A stretch of 19,770 nucleotides of DNA from Brachionus plicatilis (GCA_010279815.1 QEOQ01000690.1:186719-206488); one strand, 5' to 3'. Numbered from the stretch's first letter, positions 8,569-16,512 are shown. Translations and numbers: made by a program. The notes: generated from the letters alone by a model not told the origin.

Positions 8569-9527
8569 TGACCACCTTTTGCATCATAACAAGCACGAAT
8601 ACGTTTTGGCATTGATTCAACTAATTTTTTCACATATTCATCAGGTACATTTAACCATTCCTTCAGAAGTGTCGATTTTAAGTGTTCGATTGAGGTCAAC
8701 TTTGTTTCTACCAATTTTGCATCAATATATGACCATAGGTTCTCGATAGGATTAAGATCAGGTGATCTGGCACACCATGGTAAAATGGCAATATTATTCC
8801 CATCAAAATACTCTTTAATTAGCTTTGCTCTATGTGCTGGAGCCCCATCCTGTTGAAAAAACCAAGGATCATCTCTTTGGTAAAAAATATCAACAGATGC
8901 CATTAGTTCATTTTCTAACGTTTCCTTATAGTTATATTGATTAATTCGCCCCTCATATATACGACAGCATCCTGTACCTTTAGCGCTGATGCATCTCCAT
9001 ATTCCTGCGGATCCACCACCACCTTGTAGAGTTGGTACAACAAATCTTGTGTCGTATTTTTCTTTTCTTAACCTTTTTACTAAAACCCTTGTTTTCCTAT
9101 TAAACACCTCAAAATTGGATTCATCACTAAAAATTACCATTCCCCAACGTTCAACTGTCCAATTCAGTCTTTCTTTACACCATTTTAATCTTTTGATTCT
9201 ATCCGATGCCGTCAGCAATGGCTTTTTAAGAGCTGTATAAGTTCCTATTCCTTTACTAGTTAGAAATCTCCTTACTGTTTCTCTACTTACCTTAACATTT
9301 TTAAACTTAGAATTAAACTCAGAGGCCAACTTTTTATTACTTATTGTAGGATTTTTTCTTACCTGTATAAATAAACTATTTCGGTCCCTATAAGTAAGCT
9401 TTCTTGGTCTCCCAGGCCTTGTTGATTCCTTTGGGGTGCCATAGATATCATTATTTTTTCTTGTTGTTCTCACACATTTTTCTGATACTCCTACCAATTT
9501 TACTATTTCCTTATTACTTAAGTACAA
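8569..9527 (-). pseudogene. Tc1-like DD34E transposase, 5'-truncated and with an altered C-terminus
   Basis: The frame has a paired-type helix-turn-helix start (SNKEIVKLVGVSEKCVRTT), the GRPRKLT linker, a second helix region (VSRETVRRFLTSKGIG) and the catalytic triad: FSDES (D), FQQDGAPAHRA (D) and SPDLNPIENLW (E). Exactly 34 residues separate the last two, the Tc1 signature. The family cuts and pastes elements into TA sites. No ATG is available upstream; the open frame enters a 40-bp minisatellite at 9521, so the first residues are gone. The natural end AKGGHF is followed by out-of-frame codons of the duplicated segment (down to 8496). It has no internal stops, so the damage is recent or confined to the ends. 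Confidence 0.88.
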
Positions 9528-9647
9528 GTCTTGACTTTGACTTGTTGGAAAAAATTTAAATGTACAAGTCTTGACTTTGACTTGTTGGAAAAAATTTAAA
9601 TGTACAAGTCTTGACTTTGACTTGTTGGAAAAAATTTAAAAAGTACA
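9521..9647 (+). repeat. 40-bp minisatellite, three units, left arm
   Basis: Three near-identical 40-bp units (9521, 9561, 9601) contain ACAAGTCTTGACTTTGACTT and TTGGAAAAAATTTAAA, with a short partial unit after. They are inverted relative to the array at 9890-10053. The array ends in a sequence (minus strand CACCGCAAAAGTGTTG) that resembles element termini elsewhere in the window. Confidence 0.9.
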
Positions 9648-9889
9648 ACACTTTTGCGGTGTAATTTTGATCTTTTAAAGATTTAAGTTAAAACTAAATA
9701 TTTTTAAAATAAAAGTTATCGTTAAGTTAAATAAAAAATTCCTAAAATTCTTAATTACTTTATTTTTAAAAAAATATATGAAATGAAATAAGTATATGAA
9801 ATGAAAATATTTTTTATTTAATAATATTTTTTAATCAATAATTAATTTCTTTTAATAAATTAATAATAACTTTAAAGTTCCTAAGTCAA
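9648..9889. other. AT-rich spacer between the two minisatellite arms
   Basis: About 240 bases of simple AT-rich sequence without a frame. It forms the loop if the flanking arrays pair. Confidence 0.6.
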
Positions 9890-10096
9890 GACTTGTACTT
9901 TTTAAATTTTTTCCAACAAGTCAAAGTCATGACTTGTACTTTTTAAATTTTTTCCAACAAGTCAAAGTCATGACTTGTACTTTTTAAATTTTTTCCAACA
10001 AGTCAAAGTCATGACTTGTACTTTTTAAATTTTTTCCAAAAAGTAAAAGTCTTGACTTTGACTTGACTTAAGACTTGTGACTTTTAAACAACTCTG
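9890..10096 (-). repeat. 41-bp minisatellite, right arm, with repeat-family terminus
   Basis: Units start at 9890, 9931, 9972 and 10013 (period 41). On the minus strand they carry the same motif as the left arm, with AAAAAGTACAAGTC in place of AAATGTACAAGTC. The array passes into AAGTCAAGTC-type sequence and ends with CAACTCTG at 10089-10096, which is the inverted CAGAGTTG end shared with copies at 11322 and 13519. Confidence 0.88.
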
Positions 10097-10196
10097 CTTT
10101 TTACCAAATTAAAAATTGTGTCAAAAAGTATTCATCAAAATTCATTAACAGTAAGTCAAATTGTCTGCATAAATATTTTGTTTTTAATTGAAAATG

Positions 10197-10202
10197 TTTA
10201 TT
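10197..10202 (-). terminator. Candidate poly(A) signal of the WDR44-like gene
   Basis: AATAAA on the minus strand about 54 bases after the stop codon. Others exist nearby in the AT-rich DNA, so which one is used is uncertain. Confidence 0.5.
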
Positions 10203-10255
10203 TAAATTACTAAAAATTTTAATAAATAAAATTGACAAATAATGAAAAAAAAATG

Positions 10256-11080
10256 TCATTTGCTTTGAAAAATCTTAATTACACCATCACATCCAGCAAC
10301 ACTGGCAAAAACATGAAAATTCTTTGTAAGCTTAGCATCGTTATCAGCAACAATTAAATTTGGTTTTGGCGCAAAAACAGCACATGTGACAATTGCGTTA
10401 TGAGCCTGAATTCGTTCCCAATTTTTATTTCTATCTCTTCTACCTGACGTGATCATAGACATGTGCTGATTAGTCCTCCAAATGTACACACGTTTATTCT
10501 TGCTGCCGCACAGAATAAATCTGTCATCGGGACTCAGCGAGGCTTTAATGTGAACTGTCGAGTTAGCAAAACCTTTGTATTTACAAACAAGGGACAAGTC
10601 TCTCAGGTCATACAACCGAATTCTTGAGTCGTTTGACGTAATTAGGATTTTGTTTTCATCATTGTTGAGATTTTCGATGCCAGTTATCTTGCTTCCTTTG
10701 GAATTGCGGCCCCTGGTTGAGCGCACATTAATCAGTGAGTAGTATTTGAGATGCTCGGTGTGGTAGAGGATACATTTTCCATCAAAAGTTCCCACGGCTA
10801 TTAGTTTCCCATTTTGGCAAAAATTAATAGCTGTGATAAAATTGGAGCTTGAACGATTTAGACTGTTGATGTCATTGCAAAGCACCACCACTTTGTCCGA
10901 TATGTTCCACAGCCTTAGTTTACAGTCGAGACAAGCACTGATAAAGTATCGATCATCTTTGGGATGAAAGCTAATGCTGGACACTATGGACTGATGGTTG
11001 AACACACACAAGCAATCTGTTTTGTAGACGTGCCAAAGTCTGCATGTTTTATCAGATGAAGCAGTTAGAACAAATAAATT
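10256..11080 (-). CDS. WDR44: WDR44-like protein, exon 2 (C-terminal WD40 repeats)
   Basis: This exon supplies the last 274 residues and the stop (TGA at 10258-10256). It continues the beta-propeller: SSDKTCRLWH, FHPKDDRYFISACLDCKLRLW, NFCQNGKLIAVGTFDGKC, VRSTRGRN...KITGIE, NKILITSNDSRIRLYDLRDL, CGSKNKRVYIW, RRDRNKNWERIQAHNAIVTCAVFAP and GCDGVIKIF. The blocks VRSTRGRN and SNDSRIRLYDLRDLSL are diagnostic of WDR44 rather than of a generic WD40 protein. In animals WDR44 binds GTP-Rab11 and works on recycling endosomes and early ciliogenesis traffic. The exon opens after an AG acceptor (11082-11081), and NLFVLTASSDKT joins exon 1 in phase 0. The 3' neighbour is minisatellite DNA about 160 bases away. 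Confidence 0.95.
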   Translation of the reverse strand, partial: NLFVLTASSDKTCRLWHVYKTDCLCVFNHQSIVSSISFHPKDDRYFISACLDCKLRLWNISDKVVVLCNDINSLNRSSSNFITAINFCQNGKLIAVGTFDGKCILYHTEHLKYYSLINVRSTRGRNSKGSKITGIENLNNDENKILITSNDSRIRLYDLRDLSLVCKYKGFANSTVHIKASLSPDDRFILCGSKNKRVYIWRTNQHMSMITSGRRDRNKNWERIQAHNAIVTCAVFAPKPNLIVADNDAKLTKNFHVFASVAGCDGVIKIFQSK

Positions 11081-11321
11081 CTAAATATTTAAATTGAATT
11101 AATTTCATCATTTTAAAAAATCTTAATAAGCAAAAAAAAATAGAAAAATTTTAAATCATGAATTTTATTTTTCAATTATTTAAATTTTTTACACAAAATT
11201 AATTTATCGGTCAGCGTTTGTGTTTAGTTCTTTATTAAAAAAAACAAATAAATTAAAATTTATTTGGCAATTAAAATGAGATAAAAAATGTATTTTTCTG
11301 TCTATATAGTAAAAATTTTTT

Positions 11322-11647
11322 CAGAGTTGCTTAAAAGTCACAAGTCTCAAGTCAAGTCCAAGTGCACAAAAATATTTTGCCGTTCCATGTAGTTATTAAG
11401 GCGGCCAAATAAATTTTTTGCCGTTCCATCTAGTTATTAAGGCGGCCAAATAAATTTTTTGCCGTTCCATCTAGTTATTAAGGCGGCCAATTAAATTTTT
11501 TGCCGTTCCATGTAGTTATTAAGGCGGCCAAATAAATTTTTTGCCGTTCCATCTAGTTATTAAGGCGGCCAAATAAATTTTTTGCCGTTCCATCTAGTTA
11601 TTAAGGCGGCCAAATAAATTTTTTGCCGTTTTTTTGTTCATTATATA
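11322..11647 (+). mobile_element. Interspersed repeat family, copy 2, with six 41-bp minisatellite units
   Basis: It starts CAGAGTTGCTTAAAAGTCAC, continues with AAGTCAAGTCC and enters the array at 11379. Six full units (11379, 11420, 11461, 11502, 11543, 11584) each hold GCCGTTCCAT(G/C)TAG and AAGGCGGCC. The array breaks off at 11629. The distal half seen in copy 3 is absent here. A 14-base match to the distal arm of copy 3 (AGACTTTAAAATGA, 12242-12255) raises the possibility that the neighbouring TIR element is inserted into this copy. Confidence 0.85.
11379..11629 (+). repeat. 41-bp minisatellite array A (6 units plus partial)
   Basis: The period is exactly 41 bases. Two variant sites are seen: CCATGTAG or CCATCTAG (G or C), and tail AAATAAA or AATTAAA (*). 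The unit order is G, C, C*, G, C, C, giving a three-unit, 123-bp pattern. Confidence 0.92.
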
Positions 11648-12235
11648 TTTAGACTAAATGATTTAGTCTAAATTTGGCAAATTGAAGTTTGAGATCAAGA
11701 TCAAAAGATCAAAATATAAATTGTAATATGTTTTTTAATAATAGAGAAAAAATAAATTTTTTCAAAAGCAATTACTTGACATGTCATGTCAAGTTTATTT
11801 TCATATTTAAAATTTTAAAAAGTCTATTTTTATTGAACTTTAATAGGTTTAAAAATTTTGATTGATATTAGTGAAAACTAATTTTTAAAGACAAAAAAAT
11901 TTACTGTTTTAAAATTTAAAAATTTATTTAAATCGAAGAATAAAATAATTTAAGTTTGAATTGAATGGATATAAAAGTTATAAATTTGAATTTGTAAATT
12001 AACTTAACCTGAATTATTTAATTTATTGATTGTTTTTGTTAAATAAATTAGAGATCAATCATTTTGATGTTAATTTGATAATGAACCATTATTAGACATA
12101 GCATGTCTAGTAATGTTTAGTATTTATTTCTTAAAAATTATTAAAAACATTAGATTAATTAAGTTTTAAAATTTTAAATGATCGTTTTGATCCTAAAATT
12201 TGATCTGAAACTTCAATTTGTCCTAAATTTTGTTT
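11648..12235. mobile_element. Non-autonomous element with long imperfect terminal inverted repeats
   Basis: The left end (from about 11670, CAAATTGAAGTTTGAGATCA) is the reverse complement of the right end (to about 12230, where the minus strand reads CAAATTGAAGTTTCAGATCA). Pairing continues inward through TTTTTAATAAT and AAATAAAT to a palindromic block in each arm: 11774-11794 (10-bp arms, ACTTGACATG) and about 12089-12115 (TAGACAT...ATGTCTA). Arms are roughly 130-140 bases and diverged. A 25-bp perfect palindrome sits at the left edge (11648-11672). No protein frame is seen. Confidence 0.65.
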
Positions 12236-12689
12236 ATAAAGAGACTTTAAAATGATATAACTGGCTGAAGGAGCCCTGCTCATAGCCTTTCTTTAAAAAG
12301 AAATAAATAAAAAAAATTCAGATAGAACAAATCTGATTTTATTTTCAGATTCCTCAGGATCGATAACCGATAATTACAATTTGTTATTGTGGAAAAATAT
12401 TTAAAAAGACGAAAAAATCAGGGTGTATTGTCGAAGAGTCAAAAAAGTTCTTTTTTCGATTTTTAATGGCAAAGTCATATTATTTAATTAGAAAAAACTG
12501 CACTTACTAGGAGGTGTTTTTATGCCATATTCAAAAATATAATCAGCTTTGGGGCTGTATACGGAAAGCTATGAGGGGGTTTTTGGTTGAAATTCAAAGG
12601 TGATGAAATTTTTTTTAGATGAAAATGGGTATACAGTTAAATTCAGATAATTGGGAGTAAATTTATCAAAAAAAATTTCCACTTTTAGA
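12236..12689. other. Intronic sequence without a recognised feature
   Basis: AT-rich, with no frame over 50 codons and no clear repeat apart from the 14-base match at 12242-12255. A slightly less AT-biased patch (12260-12290 and 12500-12600) shows no motif I recognise. Confidence 0.4.
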
Positions 12690-13495
12690 GCTATTGACAA
12701 TAGATGTAGTTACATTCTTTTTAAACTTTTTGTACTTTTTATTTTAAGTCAAAGCTAGTTTCTACCCATAAAGGATGTACTTTCTGTACTTTAAAGAATT
12801 TATCTTAAGCCTTGGTCTAGAAAGGACGTACTTTTTATCCTTTTTGATTTTTTCTAGTCAAATAGAATGTTCTTTTTGTACTTTTTAGAATTTATATTTA
12901 GCCTTGGTTTAGAATAGAAATCGTTTTTTTAATTTCAATTAAAATTTTTTACTAAGTTCTTTGTATAGAAAAGATGTAATTTTTATTCTATTGTATCTTT
13001 CCCTAAATTCAAAAAACCAGAATTCCCTAAAGCTCCTTTTATTTTTATTTTGTTAAAACTAAAATAACCCTTTAATAAACCCTAATTTGACAAAGCTCTT
13101 GACCACGTCAATCGCTCAGTCAAAATATGGTTAATTAAAGGGCTATTTTCCTTTAACTAAGCAAAAGTTGAGAGAACGGTCAAAATATTTCATTTTATAA
13201 TTATTAAGCACAGAAGGACATTCATTTGGACTAGAAAAAATCAAAAAGGATAAAAAGTACGTCTTTTGTAGACTAAAGCTAAAATAAAATTTTTAAAAAG
13301 TACAAAAAGAACATTCTTTTTGACTAGAAAAAATCAAAAAGGATCAAGGAGACTTTATAGAATTTGGTTTTTTTGTCAAAAAGAACAAAAAGTACATTCC
13401 TTTTTTTAAGAGATTCCTTTATAGTTTTTAAGTTTTATAAAGGAAAAAAATTTTTTAAAGGAATTTTTTTTTATATTGTCAATAGATGCACTTTT
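12690..13495. mobile_element. Foldback element with tandemly repeated arms
   Basis: 12825-12859 is the exact reverse complement of 13229-13263 (35 bases, starting GACGTACTTTTTATCC). The adjacent AGAATGTTCTTTTTGTAC block (about 12864-12887) pairs with 13294-13317. Each arm holds more than one degenerate copy of a roughly 90-base module, so several pairing registers are possible. Nearer the centre (about 13100), AATAACCCTTTAAT pairs with TTAATTAAAGGGCTATT. The palindrome-like CTATTGACAATAG marks the left edge and TATTGTCAATAG the right. It has no coding capacity, which fits a foldback element or MITE. Confidence 0.75.
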
Positions 13496-13518
13496 ACAAA
13501 AATTTTGGTGATTTACAT

Positions 13519-13978
13519 CAGAGTTGTTTAAAAGTCAAAAAGTCAAAGTCTATTCAAGTCATTTGACTTAACTTGAAATTTTTTTTTTCAAAAAATGTCA
13601 TGAATTTTTTTCCGTTCCATCTAGTTATTAAGGCGGCCAAATAAATTTTTTGCCGTTCCATGTAGTTATTAAGGCGGCCAAATAAATTTTTTGCCGTTCC
13701 ATCTAGTTATTAAGGCGGCCAAATAAATTTTTTGCCGTTCCATCTAGTTATTAAGGCGGCCAATTAAATTTTTTGCCGTTCCATGTAGTTATTAAGGCGG
13801 CCATTTTTATTTCAAAATCTTTGAAATGACTTTTTTCAGAAAAAAAATTTCAAGTCAAGTCAAAAGACTTTTTTTTGAAAAGACTTTAAAATGAATTTTT
13901 TTTCTGACTTTTGCGCAAGACTGATAAACACCCGGTGTTGTTTTTTCTTAATCTTGTGGTGGGTGCATGTTTAAGACA
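13519..13978 (-). mobile_element. Interspersed repeat family, copy 3, with five 41-bp minisatellite units
   Basis: The left end is CAGAGTTGTTTAAAAGTCA (13519) and the right end, read inverted from 13923, is CAGTCTTGCGCAAAAGTCA; 14 of 19 bases agree, so these look like short terminal inverted repeats. Between them are AAGTCAAG-rich arms and five units (13611, 13652, 13693, 13734, 13775). The 8 bases flanking each end agree at only 5 of 8 positions, so a target duplication is not established. 13924-13978 continues to match copy 1 outside this terminus. Confidence 0.8.
13611..13802 (+). repeat. 41-bp minisatellite array B (5 units)
   Basis: It has the same unit and orientation as array A. The unit order is C, G, C, C*, G, which fits the same G-C-C three-unit pattern, including the AATTAAA variant in the third place of the trimer. 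Confidence 0.92.
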
Positions 13979-14041
13979 TAGCCAGCATTAGCTCGGTACA
14001 GATAAAAAAATAAATAAATAAACGAGATAAATTTCACTTAC

Positions 14042-15130
14042 TTTTGACCATGATATGTCCAGTATGTCTTCAGTGTGTCCGTCATAAGTCATAAAAGGCC
14101 AAGGCACAAAGGGCTCTGGAGAATTTATGTCAAAAAGCGCACTTACCCTCGAACTAATCTCATTGTTATTAGATTTTTTCACCAGCTCAACAAATTGTTC
14201 CAAACATGACCTAAGAATCCAAATGCGCAAAGTCTTGTCTTTTCCTGCCGTGGCCAAAAGCTTGCCACACGGCGAAAACTTGATCGACCAAATGATAGAT
14301 CGCGTGTTTGAATTTGATTCACAGCTCAAAATTTGAATAATGTGTGTGCGCTCAAAGTCGTTGACATGATGGGCCGATGATTTGTATTTTACCATTTTAG
14401 CTGACTCGTTTATGTTGGGCACCAGGTCACTTTCGGAGTCCTCAGACTCCGAGCTGTTGTTTTCTTGTTTTTTTGATCTCACAAATTTTTTTATAACCCT
14501 GCGCAAACGGTTTGTCTTGGTGGTAGGCTTCGCCAAAATTTTCAACTCATTATTCAACTTAACACTGGTGGTGTCAAAACTCTTGCGATTGGTCACGTGA
14601 TCTGAAAGGCTTTTGCATTCCATTTGGTCCGATTCATCCAAAGTTTGATGCATGTCACTTTCATTCAGGCTTATGTCATCTCTGGTCAAGTCACTCTCCG
14701 AGTTGAAGCAGTCAGAGCCGCTGGTGCCAACATGGTTGCCGGATATTTGGTACAAAATTTGCCTGTCCAACGGATTTATGAATTCTTCCTCGAATTTTGA
14801 GTCATTTAAATTTGCCAGCATTTTTGGCTTGGCGCTCTTGGTCTCGGTCTCAGAGTCTTCCTCTTGGGCCAAGTCGGACAGGCAGTCTGGCTCTGTGTCG
14901 GCGCCAGTGTCTATTTTTTCTCTGAACTGAAGCATTTGTTGGTGATTTAAAATTGCATCTTGCAGCTTGGTTGGATCAGGCTGGTCAACTGTTTTCATCT
15001 GCAGCTCTCTTTGGCGCATTTTTTCCATTTGTTTTAGCCGCTGGTCTCTAAAGTCAAGATCAATTGAATCAATGGAATGGTCCGAATCACTAGGACTTGA
15101 TTGAGCATCGAAGAATTCATCGTCGCTCAT
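14042..15130 (-). CDS. WDR44: WDR44-like protein, exon 1 (FFAT-like motif, acidic N-terminus, first WD40 blades)
   Basis: The exon encodes 363 residues from ATG at 15130. Residues 1-11 (MSDDEFFDAQS) contain an acidic lead and EFFDA, the core of an FFAT motif; vertebrate WDR44 uses such a motif to bind ER VAP proteins. A long Ser/Asp/Glu-rich disordered region follows, then a basic patch (RLRRVIKKFVRSKK, about residue 208). The first WD40 blades begin at about residue 250: YKSSAHHVNDF, IIWSIKFSPCGKLLATAGKDKTLRIW and YDGHTEDILDISWSK, where the donor cuts. The spliced product is about 637 residues; human WDR44 is 913, the difference lying in the disordered N-terminal half. The frame reads 54 bases past the donor before a stop, so retention would truncate the propeller. 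Confidence 0.95.
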
Positions 15131-16008
15131 AATAATAAATCTGTTCGAAAATTAAAATTATTTAATTGTATATTTATGGAAAAAAATTTTTTTTTTTTTT
15201 TTTTCAATTTTAAAAAAAATGGAACACAAAATGGTCAAGAAGTTTTAAATTAATTTGGATTTTTTTTGGGAAAATAAATTAAAAGTGAGAGATTGTATAT
15301 TAGTAAATATTTGAAAATTATTTTAATTTTTTTTCATAATTTTTTTTTTAATAAAAATAATGTTTGGTTAATTGTCTTGGATAAAGTAAGGGCAGACAAG
15401 TGCTTCAGCTAAGAATCAAGTAGTTAAAGAGGGGATATTCATTTTTGGAGAAGAGAAGTTAAACACTCAAAAATAAATGAAATAAAAAAAAATATTAAAA
15501 AAAGCACCAGGATTGAATTAACATAAGTTAAGTAAATCCAAAAATTTAACAGATATACCAAGAGATCAAAGCTAACTTGAAGAAAATTGAAAAATTATAT
15601 GACATTGATGAATCCTATTTACCTTTTATTGGGAATCTATCTTTACAAAATAATAAATTTAAATTGATCTTTTTTAGCTTAAGATTCTTTTTAAGCTAGT
15701 CAAAAAAAAAGAGACGATTAATCGATGAAAATTAGAATATTTCGATGAAAAAATATTTTAACACATCATAATTTATTTAATTATTAAATGATTTTTTTTG
15801 ATTTTTCAAATAATTTTAAAAATAAGCAAATATTTGAAAAATAAAGTTTTCTTTTAATTTTTTTTATCAATTAATTAATATTCTTTCGTGCATTTTTGTT
15901 TTAAATAAATAGCGTCTTTTTAACTTTTAAGCTTTGTTATATTTTCTATTTTTCATTTTTTCTTTGAATTTTCTAAATATTAATTAATGGCGAATAATTT
16001 TTGCATAC
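15131..16008. other. Intergenic region upstream of the WDR44-like gene
   Basis: It should hold the promoter of the minus-strand WDR44-like gene. Long T and A runs lie at 15183-15225, with no distinctive box. Between about 15380 and 15700 the composition is less biased and short frames read like worn coding sequence, but with several stops and no recognisable domain. The rest is AT-rich without features. Confidence 0.4.
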
Positions 16009-16512
16009 AGCTATTTTTAATAAAAATACCTCTAATTTAATAAAAACTCATCTAAATAAATAGAAACTCATCTAACATAATAAAATCATCTCTAAATTAA
16101 TATCACTTACCTCTAAATTAATTAAAAATATGTCTTAATTAAGATTTAAACTTATATCAACACTTAAAATTATTAAATAACGGTATAAAAAGTAAAAAAT
16201 GGTTACAGATATTAAAAACTTAAAAATAAAATTATTTTAGCAATAAATTTCCAAAACAAAAAAAAAGAAAAATGGAGAATGGTTCTCAAAATGAAGAAAA
16301 TAAATTGTGCTCAACTTGCAACATGACAATGGCTAAAAGAAGATATTTTTTTTGTTCTAGATGCAACTCAAAAAATAAATAAATTTTTTTTCTTCTTTAT
16401 TATGTTAAATATTTTTTAAAATAAAGATGTAGTTTTTATTAAATTAGAGGTAAGCTTATAAAATTAGATTTCTTTTTATTAAAATAGCGGTATTTTTATT
16501 AAAATTAGCGGG
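16009..16512. mobile_element. TIR element (MITE-like) enclosing a small zinc-ribbon-like frame
   Basis: The left end (16011 onward) reads CTATTTTTAATAAAAATACC, then CTCTAATTTAATAAAAA. The right end, inverted, reads CTAATTTTAATAAAAATACC, then GCTATTTTAATAAAAA. The two ends align over about 45 bases with few mismatches. Each arm also repeats a degenerate CTCTAATTTAATAAAAAC module several times. A flanking target duplication was not identified. A 36-codon frame lies in the middle. Confidence 0.65.
16272..16382 (+). CDS. 36-residue CxxC-x11-CxxC microprotein frame inside a TIR element
   Basis: ATG at 16272 to TAA at 16380-16382 encodes an acidic, asparagine-rich start, then LCSTCNMTMAKRR, YFFCSRCNSKNK and stop. 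The two CxxC pairs, 11 residues apart with basic and aromatic residues between, look like a treble-clef or zinc-ribbon knuckle. It could be a genuine microprotein, or the surviving zinc-binding start of a transposase whose remainder was deleted. An AATAAA follows within 50 bases. No homologue is recognised and expression is unknown. Confidence 0.4.
   Translation: MENGSQNEENKLCSTCNMTMAKRRYFFCSRCNSKNK

Larger units (their letters stand above)
8240..9527 (-). mobile_element. Tc1/mariner transposon copy, rearranged at its 3' end and lacking its 5' end
   Basis: The left boundary is a TA (8238-8239) followed by CAGTATTGCACAAAAGTTTA, a Tc1-style terminal inverted repeat start. A second, direct copy of this terminus occurs at 8459. 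No matching inverted terminus is found right of the transposase, where minisatellite DNA begins at 9521, so the 5' end has been replaced. Confidence 0.75.
11081..14041 (-). other. WDR44-like intron, 2,961 bp, filled with mobile elements
   Basis: The donor is AAAA|GTAAGT (GTAAGT = ACTTAC at 14036-14041) and the acceptor is AAATATTTAG|AATTT (11081-11082). Joining the exons gives SWSK-NLFVLTASSDKTCRLW, which matches the family without gap or shift, so no missing exon is needed. The intron contains, from left to right, a minisatellite repeat copy, a long-TIR element, a foldback element and a second minisatellite copy that ends about 55 bases from the donor. Confidence 0.92.

Noticed and set aside
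9642..9668. A right-hand terminal repeat for the Tc1 element (CACTTTTGCGGTGTAA)
   Set aside because: Only a short CTTTTG core matches the left terminus; the similarity is closer to the minisatellite family ends (CGCAAAAGT).
11379..11629. Regular repeats that might suggest a CRISPR array
   Set aside because: The units are contiguous 41-bp tandem repeats with no unique spacers, and they lie within a eukaryotic intron.
14127..14930. Several plus-strand frames opposite the WDR44-like exon
   Set aside because: They are antisense shadows of a well-supported coding exon and carry no domain.
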